DNA from: Paenibacillus sp. 1001270B_150601_E10
GTDB taxonomy: Bacteria > Bacillota > Bacilli > Paenibacillales > Paenibacillaceae
DNA length: 64,000 nucleotides
Direction: 5' to 3'
Assembly: GCF_015558675.1 (NCBI RefSeq)
Contig: NZ_JADMOL010000001.1
Span: 1,042,141-1,106,140 of the forward strand
The notes under the pieces: generated by a model
Databases searched by the model: none
Seen by the model: the letters and a program-made list of their open reading frames with translations, nothing else
What the model was told of the DNA's origin: nothing
Part shown: positions 52,033-62,991 of the stretch, piece by piece
How positions within the stretch are numbered: the first letter of the stretch is position 1
Layout of the letters: each line of letters starts with the position of its first letter
Position numbers and translations under genes: made by a program

Positions 52033-53127
52033 CTAAGCCTTAACTTGCAGTTTGCTCAAAGCATCTACAATTAGATCGCCCATCTGGGTTGTACCGATCG
52101 CTTGAGAACGATCCGTTGCAATGTCGCCCGTGCGATGCCCTTCATCAAGCACCTGCTTCACTGCAGCTTCGATGGCATCCGCTGCTTCACTGTATCCGAA
52201 TGTTAAGCGGTACATGAGAGCAACGGATAGAATCGTTGCGATCGGGTTTGCAATGCCTTGACCCGCAATATCTGGTGCCGAGCCATGGACTGGCTCGTAA
52301 AGACCATAGCTGCCTTCTCCCAAAGATGCAGATGACAGCATGCCGATGGATCCTGTAAGCATCGCCGCTTCATCGCTTAGAATATCGCCAAACATATTCT
52401 CCGTTACGATAACGTCAAAGCTTGCTGGACGGCGAAGGAGCTGCATCGCACAGTTGTCGACTAATACGTGCTCAAGCTCTACCTCCGGATATTCTGGAGC
52501 AATGCGATTCACCGTTTCGCGCCACAGACGAGATGTCTCCAGTACGTTTGCTTTGTCAACAGAAGCAAGACGCTTGGAGCGCTTCGTCGCAATGTCAAAA
52601 GCTTGGCGAACAATGCGCTCTACCTCTTGAACATTGTACACACATGTGTCAACCGCTTCTTCTCCATGCTCGCCTTCCCGACGAAGCTTCTCCCCGAAAT
52701 AAATCCCCCCGGTCAACTCGCGAACAACGATAAGATCCGTTCCTTCGAGCACTTCAGGCTTCAGTGTCGAAGCTTCCTTCAAGCAATCAAAGACAACCGC
52801 TGGGCGGATATTAGAGAACAATCCAAGCGCCTTGCGAATACCAAGAAGCCCTGTCTCCGGACGAAGCTCCTTTGGATTGTTGTCCCACTTCGGACCGCCA
52901 ACCGCACCAAGCAGGACTGCATCCGCACGCTGGCACATTTCCAATGTTTCCTGAGGAAGCGGCGTACCTTTCTCATCGATCGCAATACCGCCGAATAATC
53001 CATGTTCGAATTCAAACTTTAGGCCGAACAGCTCCTCTGTGCTCTTCATCACCTTAATCGCTTCAGCCACAACCTCCGGTCCGATTCCGTCCCCTGCAAT
53101 AACTGCAATCTTCTTCACATCTGCCAT
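52033..53127 (-). CDS. leuB: 3-isopropylmalate dehydrogenase
   Basis: 364 residues. The family motifs are [14 protein letters not shown] at the N-terminus, [23 protein letters not shown] (substrate loop) and [23 protein letters not shown]. It oxidatively decarboxylates 3-isopropylmalate in leucine synthesis with NAD. Of two near ATGs, 53127 has AAGGAG at proper spacing; 53133 is only 3 bases from it. It is cut off from leuA by selD and mnmH, and a terminator precedes it, so it must use its own promoter in 53128-53417. I found no T-box there. leuC and leuD are not in the window. Confidence 0.96.
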   Translation of the reverse strand: MADVKKIAVIAGDGIGPEVVAEAIKVMKSTEELFGLKFEFEHGLFGGIAIDEKGTPLPQETLEMCQRADAVLLGAVGGPKWDNNPKELRPETGLLGIRKALGLFSNIRPAVVFDCLKEASTLKPEVLEGTDLIVVRELTGGIYFGEKLRREGEHGEEAVDTCVYNVQEVERIVRQAFDIATKRSKRLASVDKANVLETSRLWRETVNRIAPEYPEVELEHVLVDNCAMQLLRRPASFDVIVTENMFGDILSDEAAMLTGSIGMLSSASLGEGSYGLYEPVHGSAPDIAGQGIANPIATILSVALMYRLTFGYSEAADAIEAAVKQVLDEGHRTGDIATDRSQAIGTTQMGDLIVDALSKLQVKA

Positions 53128-53417
53128 CTGCATTCACTCCTTATCAGGCTCTACTCCCTGATTCATGATTTCAATCGTTTCACGTTCTCTTCGAAAAGTA
53201 ATAGATATTAATGTTGTACCATAGGCAGATTGTATTTGACCAAGATATAAAATCTATCATCTTCATAGGTAATTCCTATAAATAGCCTCTGATGATGAAA
53301 ACCTCCTACCAATAGGCCCTCGAAGATCAGCAGATGCCATGGGATTTCTTTTTTTCTTACTGCAAGCATGACGATTCAGCTAAACGAAGCAGTAAAGCAG
53401 TAAAGTTCTTGTATAGT

Positions 53418-53460
53418 AAAAAAGAAGCTTCTTGTCCACCAAGTAGACCAAGAAGCTTCT
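53418..53460 (-). terminator. Terminator after mnmH
   Basis: Minus strand AGAAGCTTCTTGGTC pairs with GGACAAGAAGCTTCT across a short loop, followed by TTTTTAC. Confidence 0.88.
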
Positions 53461-53488
53461 CTGTTCTATCCAGTTATAGGCCAAGGAG

Positions 53489-54523
53489 CTAAGCTTGCAG
53501 CATCTGCTGCACATGAAGCTCGACCTGCTCCTTTGCCTCTTCTAGCGTTGCCGCTTGAATAAGGACGGCCTCTCCTTCATACGTTAAGGCAGCATGCTCA
53601 TAGCGCGGATCATAATAATATTCCATCATGAGCTGGATCACTTTCTCATAGTGCTTTTGCTCAAGCAGCCCCGCAAGCTCCTGCGCAATCGGTGTATGCA
53701 GCCTTCTCCGAATACGTTCAAAGGCTTGCCGGATCGCCTCCTCATGAAGGGCAGGAGAATAATCCTCCATGATGACTTTGACTCGCTCTTCAATCGGGAG
53801 CTCGATATGAAGCACTTTTCCTTTATTTTTCGCCTCCATAAGCGCTTCTGGCAGCACCACCTTGCCCACTCTTCGGCTCTCTGCCTCCATCAAAACGAGC
53901 GGCTTCTGCTGCTTTTCTATGCTTTGCTTCTGCTCAACATATATGGCATCGAACATCTTTTGTGAAGAAGGGTGGAGTCCGATATGGCCAAATATGGAGC
54001 CGCGATGACCAGCCATCCGCTCGATATCCATAATGGGATACCCCTGTTCCTCTAAATACTGCAGAATTGCCGTCTTACCAGTACCCGTATAACCGGATAA
54101 CACGATAACGGGAGTGCTCCACTCCTGTTGAACCTGCTCTTGGATGAAGCGTCTATAGCTTCGAATGCCGCCCTGGAGCCGATATATCGTCATTCCCATC
54201 AGGCTCATCACCGTTGCCATCGTGCGGCTTCTCATCCCGCCTCTCCAACAGTAAAGGATGATGGGCCCCTGCAAGGATTTGAACTGCCGATACAATTCAG
54301 GAAGCTTCTGAGACGCAATCTCCAAGCCTCTTTCCTTCGCGCGGTCTACACTCACCTGCTTGTAAATCGTTCCGATCTCGCTGCGCTCCTCGTTACTGAA
54401 CAAGGGAATGTTAATGCTGCCCGGGATCGTAAATTCCTCATACTCTCCCGGGGATCTTACATCAACAAGAGTCGCTCCTTGTTCACGATAATGAAGCACC
54501 TCTTCTAAGCTTATATCTCTCAT
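53489..54523 (-). CDS. mnmH: tRNA 2-selenouridine synthase
   Basis: 344 residues. The N-terminal rhodanese domain has VDVRSPGEY and the catalytic Cys in LYCWRGGMRSR. The C-terminal P-loop domain has SGYTGTGKTAIL. The enzyme replaces sulphur by selenium in the wobble 2-thiouridine of tRNAs for Lys, Glu and Gln, using selenophosphate. selD lies directly upstream on the same strand. GAGGTGACAGC precedes the ATG. Confidence 0.93.
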   Translation of the reverse strand: MRDISLEEVLHYREQGATLVDVRSPGEYEEFTIPGSINIPLFSNEERSEIGTIYKQVSVDRAKERGLEIASQKLPELYRQFKSLQGPIILYCWRGGMRSRTMATVMSLMGMTIYRLQGGIRSYRRFIQEQVQQEWSTPVIVLSGYTGTGKTAILQYLEEQGYPIMDIERMAGHRGSIFGHIGLHPSSQKMFDAIYVEQKQSIEKQQKPLVLMEAESRRVGKVVLPEALMEAKNKGKVLHIELPIEERVKVIMEDYSPALHEEAIRQAFERIRRRLHTPIAQELAGLLEQKHYEKVIQLMMEYYYDPRYEHAALTYEGEAVLIQAATLEEAKEQVELHVQQMLQA

Positions 54524-54669
54524 GCTGTCACCTCAGCTAGCCTGCATCTCGCATTCTTTCGTCGTGCACCATGCCACATTCATTCTCGATGTTCACGGTT
54601 ATCATTCTAAGCTCCGTTCACTCAAGGAGCGTACAGCTCTAAGTCAACCCATTCTCAAGCTCCAGCCGG

Positions 54670-55728
54670 TTATCCGACTTGTCCGCCTACAACCTGAATA
54701 TGTCCAGGATGGTCTGCTACTGCCTCGCCAATCAGCGAAGCTTCAACGCCATTCTCCTGCAAGTCCTTTAAAAGGGCTTCTGCATCCTCTGGATGTACTG
54801 CGATCAATAATCCGCCAGACGTGACAGCATCACACAGCATCCACTGGGAGATCTGATCAAGACGCTCATCGAAAGTAACAGAGCCTTCCAAGTGAGCATA
54901 ATTATTTTTTGTGCCTCCAGGCACTGCCCCTTGCTCAGCCAGCTCTCTAACACGGCTAAGGAATGGCACTTGCTCCGCATAGATATTCAAGCCGACGTCA
55001 CTGCCCTTCGCCATCTCTGAACTGTGACCAAGAAGACCAAAGCCCGTTACATCCGTACAGCCATGAACGTTATATTTGCTCATAATCTCTGCTGCCTTTT
55101 TATTCAAAGTGGTCATCACAGACGTAACACGATCAATCTCCGCCTCGCTCAGCAGGCCGCGCTTCAATGCCGTCGTGGTAATGCCCACGCCGATTGGCTT
55201 AGTTAGAATCAATTTATCCTGTGGCTTTGCTCCGGCATTCTTCCGTACACGCTCAGGATGAACGATTCCTGTCACCGCAAGACCAAACTTCGGCTCCGGA
55301 TCATCGATAGAATGACCGCCAACAAGCGTTGCTCCCGCTTCCTCTACCTTATCCGCAGCTCCTCTCAGGATATCCGCCAGTACCTTTTTATCCAATGTCG
55401 ATATCGGAAATGCAACAATATTCAACACAGTGAGCGGCTTGCCCCCCATAGCATACACATCGCTGAGCGCGTTTGCTGCAGCGACTTGTCCAAATGAATA
55501 CGGATCATCAACAATCGGTGTGAAGAAGTCAACCGTCTGTACCAAAGCGATGTCATCCGTAAGACGATACACGCCAGCATCGTCGCTAGTCTCAAGACCA
55601 ACCAGTAAATCAGGGTGCTTGGACCCTTTCGGAAGCTCTCGCAGCACCTGCATCAAATCCTGTGGTCCGATCTTGCAGCCGCAGCCCCCCTTATGAGATA
55701 AACTCGTTAAACGAATCGTTTCTGTCAT
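54670..55728 (-). CDS. selD: Selenide, water dikinase
   Basis: 352 residues. The N-terminal catalytic segment SHKGGCGCKIGP carries Cys at the Cys/Sec position (encoded by TGC, not TGA) and the essential Lys two residues later. ATP-binding parts include TSDDAGVYRL, VDFFTPIVDDPYSFGQ and GGHSIDDPEPKFGLAVTG. It makes selenophosphate. With mnmH next to it and no selA/selB in view, tRNA modification is the likely use. The gap to mnmH is 146 bases. It is preceded by a 500-base interval after leuA (55729-56234) that holds the leuA terminator and, presumably, the selD promoter. Confidence 0.94.
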   Translation of the reverse strand: MTETIRLTSLSHKGGCGCKIGPQDLMQVLRELPKGSKHPDLLVGLETSDDAGVYRLTDDIALVQTVDFFTPIVDDPYSFGQVAAANALSDVYAMGGKPLTVLNIVAFPISTLDKKVLADILRGAADKVEEAGATLVGGHSIDDPEPKFGLAVTGIVHPERVRKNAGAKPQDKLILTKPIGVGITTTALKRGLLSEAEIDRVTSVMTTLNKKAAEIMSKYNVHGCTDVTGFGLLGHSSEMAKGSDVGLNIYAEQVPFLSRVRELAEQGAVPGGTKNNYAHLEGSVTFDERLDQISQWMLCDAVTSGGLLIAVHPEDAEALLKDLQENGVEASLIGEAVADHPGHIQVVGGQVG

Positions 55729-56139
55729 GTCATTCCTCTCCTTCTATGATTTCAGTTATGATCATGCTCAACAGATTGGAGCAAATAAAATCCCTTTGAA
55801 TGATGGTTAATAGATAGGCACAAAAAGAGCATTACCCCTGTTATTCCCCATTTGGCGGAACCTTCAAACTTTTCGATCGTTTCAAGTGATTACAAATCCC
55901 GGTTTCTTCCTTGTCACAAAATACGAATTATCGCTCGAAACATTCGAGTCAAACTTAGGTTCCATCCAAGAAGCAGCGTGCATACGCTATTGTGCATATA
56001 CATGTCATACCATCCTTTACTCACAATAAGCTCTACTTCCCATAGTAAAAGAAGCAGGAGAAGTTGTACAGTTTGCAACCTTATAAAGTAACTTTGCGCG
56101 AATTGAACATGCATCCTACTCCCTTCGCTGCAAACGCAG

Positions 56140-56182
56140 AAAAAACCTGCTCAGGGAGAAGCTGCACTCACCCTTGAACAGG
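56140..56182 (-). terminator. Terminator after leuA
   Basis: Minus strand CCTG-T-TCA-A-GGG pairs with CCC-TGA-G-CAGG across about 14 bases, followed by TTTTTT. It ends the ilvB-ilvH-ilvC-leuA unit before selD. Confidence 0.82.
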
Positions 56183-56234
56183 CTTGAACTTGCATGAGCA
56201 CGTACACGATTGATTCGTGCACAGGCCTAGCATT

Positions 56235-57785
56235 CTATACTAATCCAATGCGGTCGCGGCGAGTGGAGCTGCCTTGACTGCGCTTATCGATCAAGCGATT
56301 CACGGCATCCACGTAAGCACGCGCGCTTGCTTCCAGAATATCTGTGCTTACACCGCGGCCAGATGCCTCAAAGTCACCCTGCTTCATCACAACATGAACT
56401 TCACCTTGCGCATCCTTACCGTGGGTAACGGACTTAATCGAATAGTCGCTCAGATCGACAACTTCGCCTGTTGCTTTATCGATAGCGTTGTAAATGGCAT
56501 CAACCGAGCCGTTACCCTCCGCTTCTTCCTCAAGCACATGGCCATCCTGAGTCATTAGGCTGACCTTCGCAGATGGCGTAGCCTGATTGCCGTATGCCAC
56601 AAAGATCGTCTCCAGAGTAAAGACTTCCGGCGTATCGATGATCCGCTCTTCTAGGAAAGCAAGAATATCTTCATCCGTGACTTCCTTCTTCTTATCCGCC
56701 AGTTCCTTGAACTTCGTAAAGGCAGCATTCAACTGCTCATCACGGAGCTCATAGCCAAGATCAAGCAGCTTCTCGCGGAAAGCATGACGACCAGAAAGCT
56801 TGCCAAGCACGAGCGTGCTTTCCTTCAAGCCAATTACCTCAGGCGACATAATCTCATAGGTCGTCTTCTCTTTCAGCATGCCATCCTGATGAATGCCTGA
56901 TTGATGGGCGAAGGCATTCGCGCCGACAATCGCTTTGTTGCCAGGCACTGGCATCCCTGTCAGCTTGCTGACTAAGCGGCTCGTACGAGCAATCTCAGAC
57001 AAGACTAGCGTGGTCTTTGCTTGGAAGAAATCTTGGCGTGTCTCAAGCGCCATAGCAACCTCTTCAAGCGAAGTATTCCCTGCGCGCTCGCCGATCCCGT
57101 TGATCGTGCCTTCAATCTGATCGGCCCCGTTCAAGATTGCCGCCAGTGCGTTTGCTGTCGACATCCCCAAGTCATCATGGCAATGGGCGCTCAGTTGAAT
57201 CTTTTCGATGCCAGGAACCGTTTCCTTCAACGTCTTAAAAATGTTGCCGTACTCATATGGCGTCAAATATCCTACTGTATCCGGGATATTGACCACGGTA
57301 GCACCAGCCTTAATCGCGGTCTCCGTGACTTGGCACAGATAGTCCAGCTCCGTACGTCCCGCATCCTCTGGCGAGAATTCGATCTTGCTGAAATACTTTG
57401 CAGCGTACTTGATCGCCGCCTCGGCAGTCTCAAGCACCTGCTCCTTCGACATGTTCAGCTTGTATTTGCGGTGGATCGGAGAGGATGCCAGAAAGATGTG
57501 GATGCAAGGATCCTCGGCATCCTTCAGTGCTTCATAAGCTGCATCGATGTCCTGCATTCTTGCACGAGACAAACCGATGACGCTGGAATGCTTCAATGCT
57601 TTCGCTACTGCGTTGACAGCCTTCAAATCTCCAGGCGAAGCAGCGGGAAAGCCTGCTTCGATCCGATCCATACCGAGGCGCTCCAGCTGATAAGCAATTT
57701 CGAGCTTTTCCTTCGTGTTCAGATTTACGCCAGGAGACTGTTCCCCATCACGCAAGGTCGTATCAAACAAATAGATTTTGCGCAT
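56235..57785 (-). CDS. leuA: 2-isopropylmalate synthase
   Basis: 516 residues, the usual length of the LeuA type 1 enzyme. The barrel begins FDTTLRDGEQSPGVNLN and has LSAHCHDDLGMSTANALAA (metal ligands) and GIGERAGNTSLEEV. The C-terminal allosteric domain (about 390-510) gives leucine feedback inhibition in this family. GGAGG lies 7 bases before the ATG at 57785; the frame from 57824 is rejected. It is the last gene of the T-box-controlled operon. Confidence 0.96.
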   Translation of the reverse strand: MRKIYLFDTTLRDGEQSPGVNLNTKEKLEIAYQLERLGMDRIEAGFPAASPGDLKAVNAVAKALKHSSVIGLSRARMQDIDAAYEALKDAEDPCIHIFLASSPIHRKYKLNMSKEQVLETAEAAIKYAAKYFSKIEFSPEDAGRTELDYLCQVTETAIKAGATVVNIPDTVGYLTPYEYGNIFKTLKETVPGIEKIQLSAHCHDDLGMSTANALAAILNGADQIEGTINGIGERAGNTSLEEVAMALETRQDFFQAKTTLVLSEIARTSRLVSKLTGMPVPGNKAIVGANAFAHQSGIHQDGMLKEKTTYEIMSPEVIGLKESTLVLGKLSGRHAFREKLLDLGYELRDEQLNAAFTKFKELADKKKEVTDEDILAFLEERIIDTPEVFTLETIFVAYGNQATPSAKVSLMTQDGHVLEEEAEGNGSVDAIYNAIDKATGEVVDLSDYSIKSVTHGKDAQGEVHVVMKQGDFEASGRGVSTDILEASARAYVDAVNRLIDKRSQGSSTRRDRIGLV

Positions 57786-57883
57786 TGTTCGCCCTCCTCG
57801 ATGTCCTATAGAAAAAGCGCCCACCCGCCGTTAAGACGGGCGGACGCTTCGCGTTATCGCCTTTCACCTTGATCGGTGATCTA

Positions 57884-58891
<1,008 letters not shown>

Positions 58892-58956
58892 TCATTATGT
58901 TCCCATTAATATTTGTATGTGTAGTGCCTATCCCCGGATGAATGCGGGTTATGGAA

Positions 58957-59011
58957 GGGACAATGGACAGCGTCGACTTGTCCCCTCTACAACCCTCTCC
59001 ATCCGAGGGTT
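58957..59011 (-). other. Two stem-loops between ilvH and ilvC
   Basis: AACCCTC-GGATGGA-GAGGGTT (59011-58991) and GGGACAA...TTGTCCC (58984-58957) occur in series on the minus strand, without T tracts. They could be mRNA processing or stabilising structures that set different levels of ilvBH and ilvC mRNA. Confidence 0.4.
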
Positions 59012-59071
59012 CGTTGCAATATAAATGAATAAGTTCGATGCGTATGCGTTCAATCTTTGCTGCTGAACCGC

Positions 59072-59572
59072 TTATTTTCCGTCGGTGATGGAACCGCGAA
59101 TCATCGCGGTTACCCCCGTGCGGCTGATCTCCCGAATGCCATATGGCTTCAGAAGCTCTATCATGGCTTCGATCTTCTGCGAATCTCCAACGACTTGAAC
59201 CATTAGCGTTGTCGGCCCTATGTCAACGATGGATGCACGGAATGTCTCAACAACGCCAAGCACCTCTGGTCTTTCCTTAGGCTCCGCCTTCACCTTGATG
59301 AGCGCTAGCTCACGATCGACCATGGCTTGGGAGCTCAAGTTAATAACTTTGATTACATCGATAATCTTGTAAAGCTGCTTTTCAATTTGCTCCAGCATGT
59401 GATCGTCACCGGTTGTGACGATGACCATGCGAGATAATCCTTCCTCTTCCGATGCGCCAACCGTGATACTCTCGATATTGAAGCCACGGCGTCCGAACAG
59501 TCCGCTCACACGCTGAAGTACGCCTGGCTGATCATTGACAATAACCGCTATGGTGTGTGTTGTTCTGTTCAT
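59072..59572 (-). CDS. ilvH: Acetolactate synthase regulatory (small) subunit
   Basis: 166 residues. The N-terminal ACT domain has VIVNDQPGVLQRVSGLFGRRGFNIES, with the valine-binding region; a second ACT-like half follows. It stimulates the catalytic subunit and gives valine feedback. It overlaps ilvB by 4 bases (ATGA), as usual for equimolar subunits. Confidence 0.95.
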   Translation of the reverse strand: MNRTTHTIAVIVNDQPGVLQRVSGLFGRRGFNIESITVGASEEEGLSRMVIVTTGDDHMLEQIEKQLYKIIDVIKVINLSSQAMVDRELALIKVKAEPKERPEVLGVVETFRASIVDIGPTTLMVQVVGDSQKIEAMIELLKPYGIREISRTGVTAMIRGSITDGK

Positions 59573-61314
59573 TCGCTATCCCCCATTATCATTTGATCGA
59601 TCGTTGAGCCTTGCGTAACCATCGGATATACATTTTCATGCTTGCGAACCACGAATTCGACGACCGCTGGTCCTGGCGTATTCAAGGCTTCTTCCCAAGC
59701 TGAACGCGCCTCTTCCTTGCTTGTTGCCCGGAAGCCGCGAACGCCGTATGCCTCAGCAAGCTTCACAAAGTCAGGGCTTCCGGCAAGATCGATGTGGCTG
59801 TAGCGATTGTCGTAGATAATCTCCTGCCACTGGCGAACCATGCCTAACACCTGGTTGTTAATGATCGCAACCTTCACCGGGATGTTGTTAATCGCACAGA
59901 TCGCTAGCTCCTGCGCACACATCTGCATCCCGCCATCACCATTGATGGAGACGACGACGCGATCTGGGTGTGCAAGCTGAGCACCGATCGCAGATGGGAA
60001 TCCGAAGCCCATCGTTCCTAATCCTCCTGATGTGATGAAGGAGCGAGGCTGATTGAAGAGGTAATACTGCGCTGACCACATTTGATGCTGTCCAACGTCC
60101 GTCGTTACGATCGCATCGCCATTTGTCGTTTCATGAATCATCTCAATAACCCATTGCGGTTTCAACTCATCGCTGCTATCCACGTAACGGAGCGGCTTCT
60201 CGGCCTTCATCTGCTTCACTTGGTCACGCCAGGCGTCCGCTTTATCCGTGTAATTCGCTACAGCGTTAGCTTCCAACAATGTCGTCAATATGTCTCCTAC
60301 GATTGGAATGTCTGTCGGAACGTTCTTGCCGATCTCCGCAGGATCGATGTCAATATGAACAATTTTTGCATGCGGTGCAAAGCCTTCAAGCTTCATCGTA
60401 ACCCGGTCATCGAACCTTGCTCCGATATTGATCAGTAGATCGCTTTGCTGAATCGCATTGTTTGCAGTGTAGGTTCCGTGCATTCCTGGCATTCCCATCC
60501 ACAATTCATGTCCGCTTGGGAAGCCTCCGAGACCGAGCAGCGTTGTCGTAACCGGAATTCCTGTCTTGTTAACGAATTCGAGCAATGCCTCATGTGCTCC
60601 AGAGTGTACAACACCTGCACCCGCAAGAATCACCGGGCGTTCCGCTTCCGATATCGCCTTCATCAGCTTATCAACCTGATACTTGTTCGGATGAACTGTT
60701 GGGTTATATCCTCTGATGTTTATGCTATCTACTGGCTTAAATAAAATCTTCGCAGCAGATACATCCTTCGGTATATCAATGAGCACAGGGCCTTTGCGTC
60801 CAGTCGAGGCGATATGGAATGCTTCGTGAATGACTCTCGGCAGATCCTCAACGTCCCTTACCAGATAGCTGTGCTTTGTGATCGGCATCGTGATGCCCGT
60901 GATATCAGCTTCTTGGAACGCGTCGGTGCCAATCAGACTTGTTGCAACGTTTCCTGTAATAACCACAAGTGGAATGGAGTCCATGTATGCTGTTGCAATT
61001 CCCGTAACAAGGTTCGTTGCTCCTGGTCCAGAAGTCGCGATACATACGCCTACTTTGCCGCTTGCTCTTGCATAGCCGTCTGCGGCATGAATGGCTCCTT
61101 GCTCATGACGTGTGAGCAAATGATTGAAGTCATCAAATCCATGCATGGCATCGTAGATGTACAATACGGCGCCGCCCGGATAACCGAAGACGCACTCTAC
61201 ACCTTCCAACAGTAGGCTGCGCAGTAGAATTTCTGAGCCTGTAATGACTTCAGGCTTCATCCATTTCTCTCTTAATTCTTCCTTGGATCGCATGGTCGTG
61301 TGATGTGCGCTCAT
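59569..61314 (-). CDS. ilvB: Acetolactate synthase catalytic (large) subunit, biosynthetic
   Basis: 581 residues. The N-terminal ThDP domain has VFGYPGGAVLYIYD and the catalytic Glu in LTRHEQGAIHAADGYARASG. The FAD-binding middle domain includes MPGMHGTYTAN. The C-terminal ThDP motif is GDGGMQMCAQELA...NN. It makes acetolactate from pyruvate. AAGGAGG lies 7 bases before the ATG at 61314. It is the first gene of ilvBHC-leuA under the T-box leader. Confidence 0.97.
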   Translation of the reverse strand: MSAHHTTMRSKEELREKWMKPEVITGSEILLRSLLLEGVECVFGYPGGAVLYIYDAMHGFDDFNHLLTRHEQGAIHAADGYARASGKVGVCIATSGPGATNLVTGIATAYMDSIPLVVITGNVATSLIGTDAFQEADITGITMPITKHSYLVRDVEDLPRVIHEAFHIASTGRKGPVLIDIPKDVSAAKILFKPVDSINIRGYNPTVHPNKYQVDKLMKAISEAERPVILAGAGVVHSGAHEALLEFVNKTGIPVTTTLLGLGGFPSGHELWMGMPGMHGTYTANNAIQQSDLLINIGARFDDRVTMKLEGFAPHAKIVHIDIDPAEIGKNVPTDIPIVGDILTTLLEANAVANYTDKADAWRDQVKQMKAEKPLRYVDSSDELKPQWVIEMIHETTNGDAIVTTDVGQHQMWSAQYYLFNQPRSFITSGGLGTMGFGFPSAIGAQLAHPDRVVVSINGDGGMQMCAQELAICAINNIPVKVAIINNQVLGMVRQWQEIIYDNRYSHIDLAGSPDFVKLAEAYGVRGFRATSKEEARSAWEEALNTPGPAVVEFVVRKHENVYPMVTQGSTIDQMIMGDSE

Positions 61315-61362
61315 TCGACATCCTCCTTACTTTATTTTGTATTGAATGAACTAACAAAAAAT

Positions 61363-61700
61363 AAAAAAACCTTCCGCCTCTGTGCCCAGTCCGAAGACTG
61401 TGCGCAGGGACGAAAGGATTATCTTCCGTGGTACCACCCAGGTTCGCCAACTATCTCACGATAGAAAGCCTCTGCAAGTACGTGATCGCTCACTTACTTT
61501 GACGCCTAACGCGCGTCTAACGATTCTTCCTAATAAGCTTGAAGCCTCAGCTTCAGCCTTTCAGAAGAACAGCTCCGAGGTGAGCTCGACAGTAGGGATT
61601 CTGGCGTCGGTTTCAGCGAGTCCGCACGCTCTCTGTTCAGTAAGGGCCCTAAGTCTTCGTCCTCATCATTGCTGTTGCAAGTATGTCATAAGTTGTTCAT
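61363..61700 (-). promoter_or_regulatory. T-box leader of the ilv-leu operon
   Basis: The core GGGTGGTACCACGG (about 61427-61440) is followed by a terminator of about 20 pairs with a TTCG loop: CCTTTCG...CAGTC-TTCG-GACTG...CGGAAGG (61370-61417), then TTTTTTT. Stem I lies upstream to about 61700; a CTC in GAGCTCACC is a plausible Leu specifier. Uncharged tRNA-Leu would favour read-through into ilvB. The 5' limit is approximate. The rest of the interval to 61887 should hold the promoter. Confidence 0.9.
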
Positions 61701-61887
61701 CGAATGTTTAGGAACATTATATTCCTCACTTTTGGAGGCGTCAATAGCTTTTTGTAAATAATTTGGAATCCTCACCAAGCGCCCCCAACTCGAATACACT
61801 GTGTAAAACCCCGTCAACCCCTGCTACTACACTGACTTATGCAGCATCAATTGACCTTCAATTCGGCGGATATTCGGGGGAATGAAC

Positions 61888-62328
61888 ATGCTTAGGCTTC
61901 GCAAGCCAAAACGCGATGATGCCTCCATTCACAAGCTGATTGTAGAAGAGCTCATCCCGCAATCCAACCTTAACTGGGATCCCGATCAAGTTCGTGAAGA
62001 TCTGCCTGAGCGCTTAAAGCAAGGGGTCACCTATGTAAAAGCAGAGAGAGGCAAATTTATGGGTTTCATCCATGCCATGAAACATCAGGATTGCGTTGTC
62101 ATCGATATGCTGGCCGTCCATTCCCGCTATCAAGGAACAGGAGTCGGCTCAAAACTGCTACAAAAGGCGGAGCAATACGGAAAGCAAGAAAAATGCTCGC
62201 ATGCCGTCCTTCTAACGGACTTCGGCAATGAGCAAGCCAAACAATTTTATTTGCGAAAAGGCTATAGCATTACAGGCTTCCTGCCTTCTGTCATCTGCTA
62301 CGAAATGAAAAAAGAGCTCTTTCCCTAG
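61888..62328 (+). CDS. GNAT family N-acetyltransferase
   Basis: 146 residues. The acetyl-CoA loop is SRYQGTGVGSKLL (Q-x-x-G-x-G/A type), preceded by VVIDMLAVHS. The C-terminal NEQAKQFYLRKGYSITGFLP is the usual last strand-helix unit. The substrate is unknown. The ATG at 61888 is chosen because GGGGG is 7 bases upstream; the ATG at 61882 lies too close. It diverges from the ilv operon. Confidence 0.87.
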   Translation: MLRLRKPKRDDASIHKLIVEELIPQSNLNWDPDQVREDLPERLKQGVTYVKAERGKFMGFIHAMKHQDCVVIDMLAVHSRYQGTGVGSKLLQKAEQYGKQEKCSHAVLLTDFGNEQAKQFYLRKGYSITGFLPSVICYEMKKELFP

Positions 62329-62409
62329 GTTGTACGAGAAAAAGATGAATATGCGGCCCAGCCTCTCCACTGAGCCGCTTCCCGCTGTTTTATCTCCTCA
62401 TACGGCTCT

Positions 62410-62742
62410 CTACTTCGCGCCATCGCGGTAACAGCCATAAGGCTGCCCGCAGCCGCAACCGCCTCCGTAATATCCCCCACCGTATGGACCACCGTAGCCA
62501 TAGCCTCCATAGCCGCCGTAGCCATATGGACCAGCCGCCAACGTACCGATTGCCAATAGATCAAACAATACAAGGGGCAGAATTGCTTTGGTCTTCGCCT
62601 TTTTGTTCTTCGGCTGTTCGATGAATAGGCGGTTGCCTTCCATGCGGACAAGCTTGCCTTTTACAACCTTGCGATTTTTTTGAATCGCATAGATTTGCTT
62701 GCCAATCCACTTCTTCGCTTCCGCCTTTGTAACTCCACGCAT
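62410..62742 (-). CDS. Small protein with a Gly/Tyr-rich tail, possibly spore coat related
   Basis: 110 residues. The first 55 form a compact basic domain (VTKAEAKKWIGKQIYAIQ, VVKGKLVRMEGNRLFIEQ), like an SH3-type barrel. A hydrophobic stretch (ILPLVLFDLLAIGTLAAG) follows. The tail is built of GY, GGY and CG units ending CGCGQPYGCYRDGAK. Such tails occur in coat or exosporium proteins, but this is inference. AAAGGAGG lies 7 bases before the ATG at 62742. Confidence 0.72.
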   Translation of the reverse strand: MRGVTKAEAKKWIGKQIYAIQKNRKVVKGKLVRMEGNRLFIEQPKNKKAKTKAILPLVLFDLLAIGTLAAGPYGYGGYGGYGYGGPYGGGYYGGGCGCGQPYGCYRDGAK

Positions 62743-62991
62743 ATGCACGCCTCCTTTCAACGTTACCCTACAAGATATGCGTTTTCCCAGAGATCGACTG
62801 TATACCTCCCTATCAACAGAAGATTTGTGCTAGAGTCTTAGATTTCAACCTAGCTGAACTTCCTTTTTTTGATAATAAAATGGCCGCTGTACATACTAAG
62901 CCCAGAAGATTTCAGTGGATTGATGGTAGATTATCAAATCCATTTCTTTTATATCAACTTCGAAAATATTAGGAGATAAGGAGCAGGTGCA

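Noticed and set aside
53128..53417. T-box leader for leuB
   Set aside because: No GGTGG-type core and no terminator directly before leuB.
55678..55700. Possible selenocysteine codon in selD
   Set aside because: The catalytic position is encoded by TGC (Cys); no in-frame TGA is present.
57021..57872. 283-residue plus-strand frame opposite leuA
   Set aside because: Antisense to a strongly conserved gene; composition is that of a complement frame.
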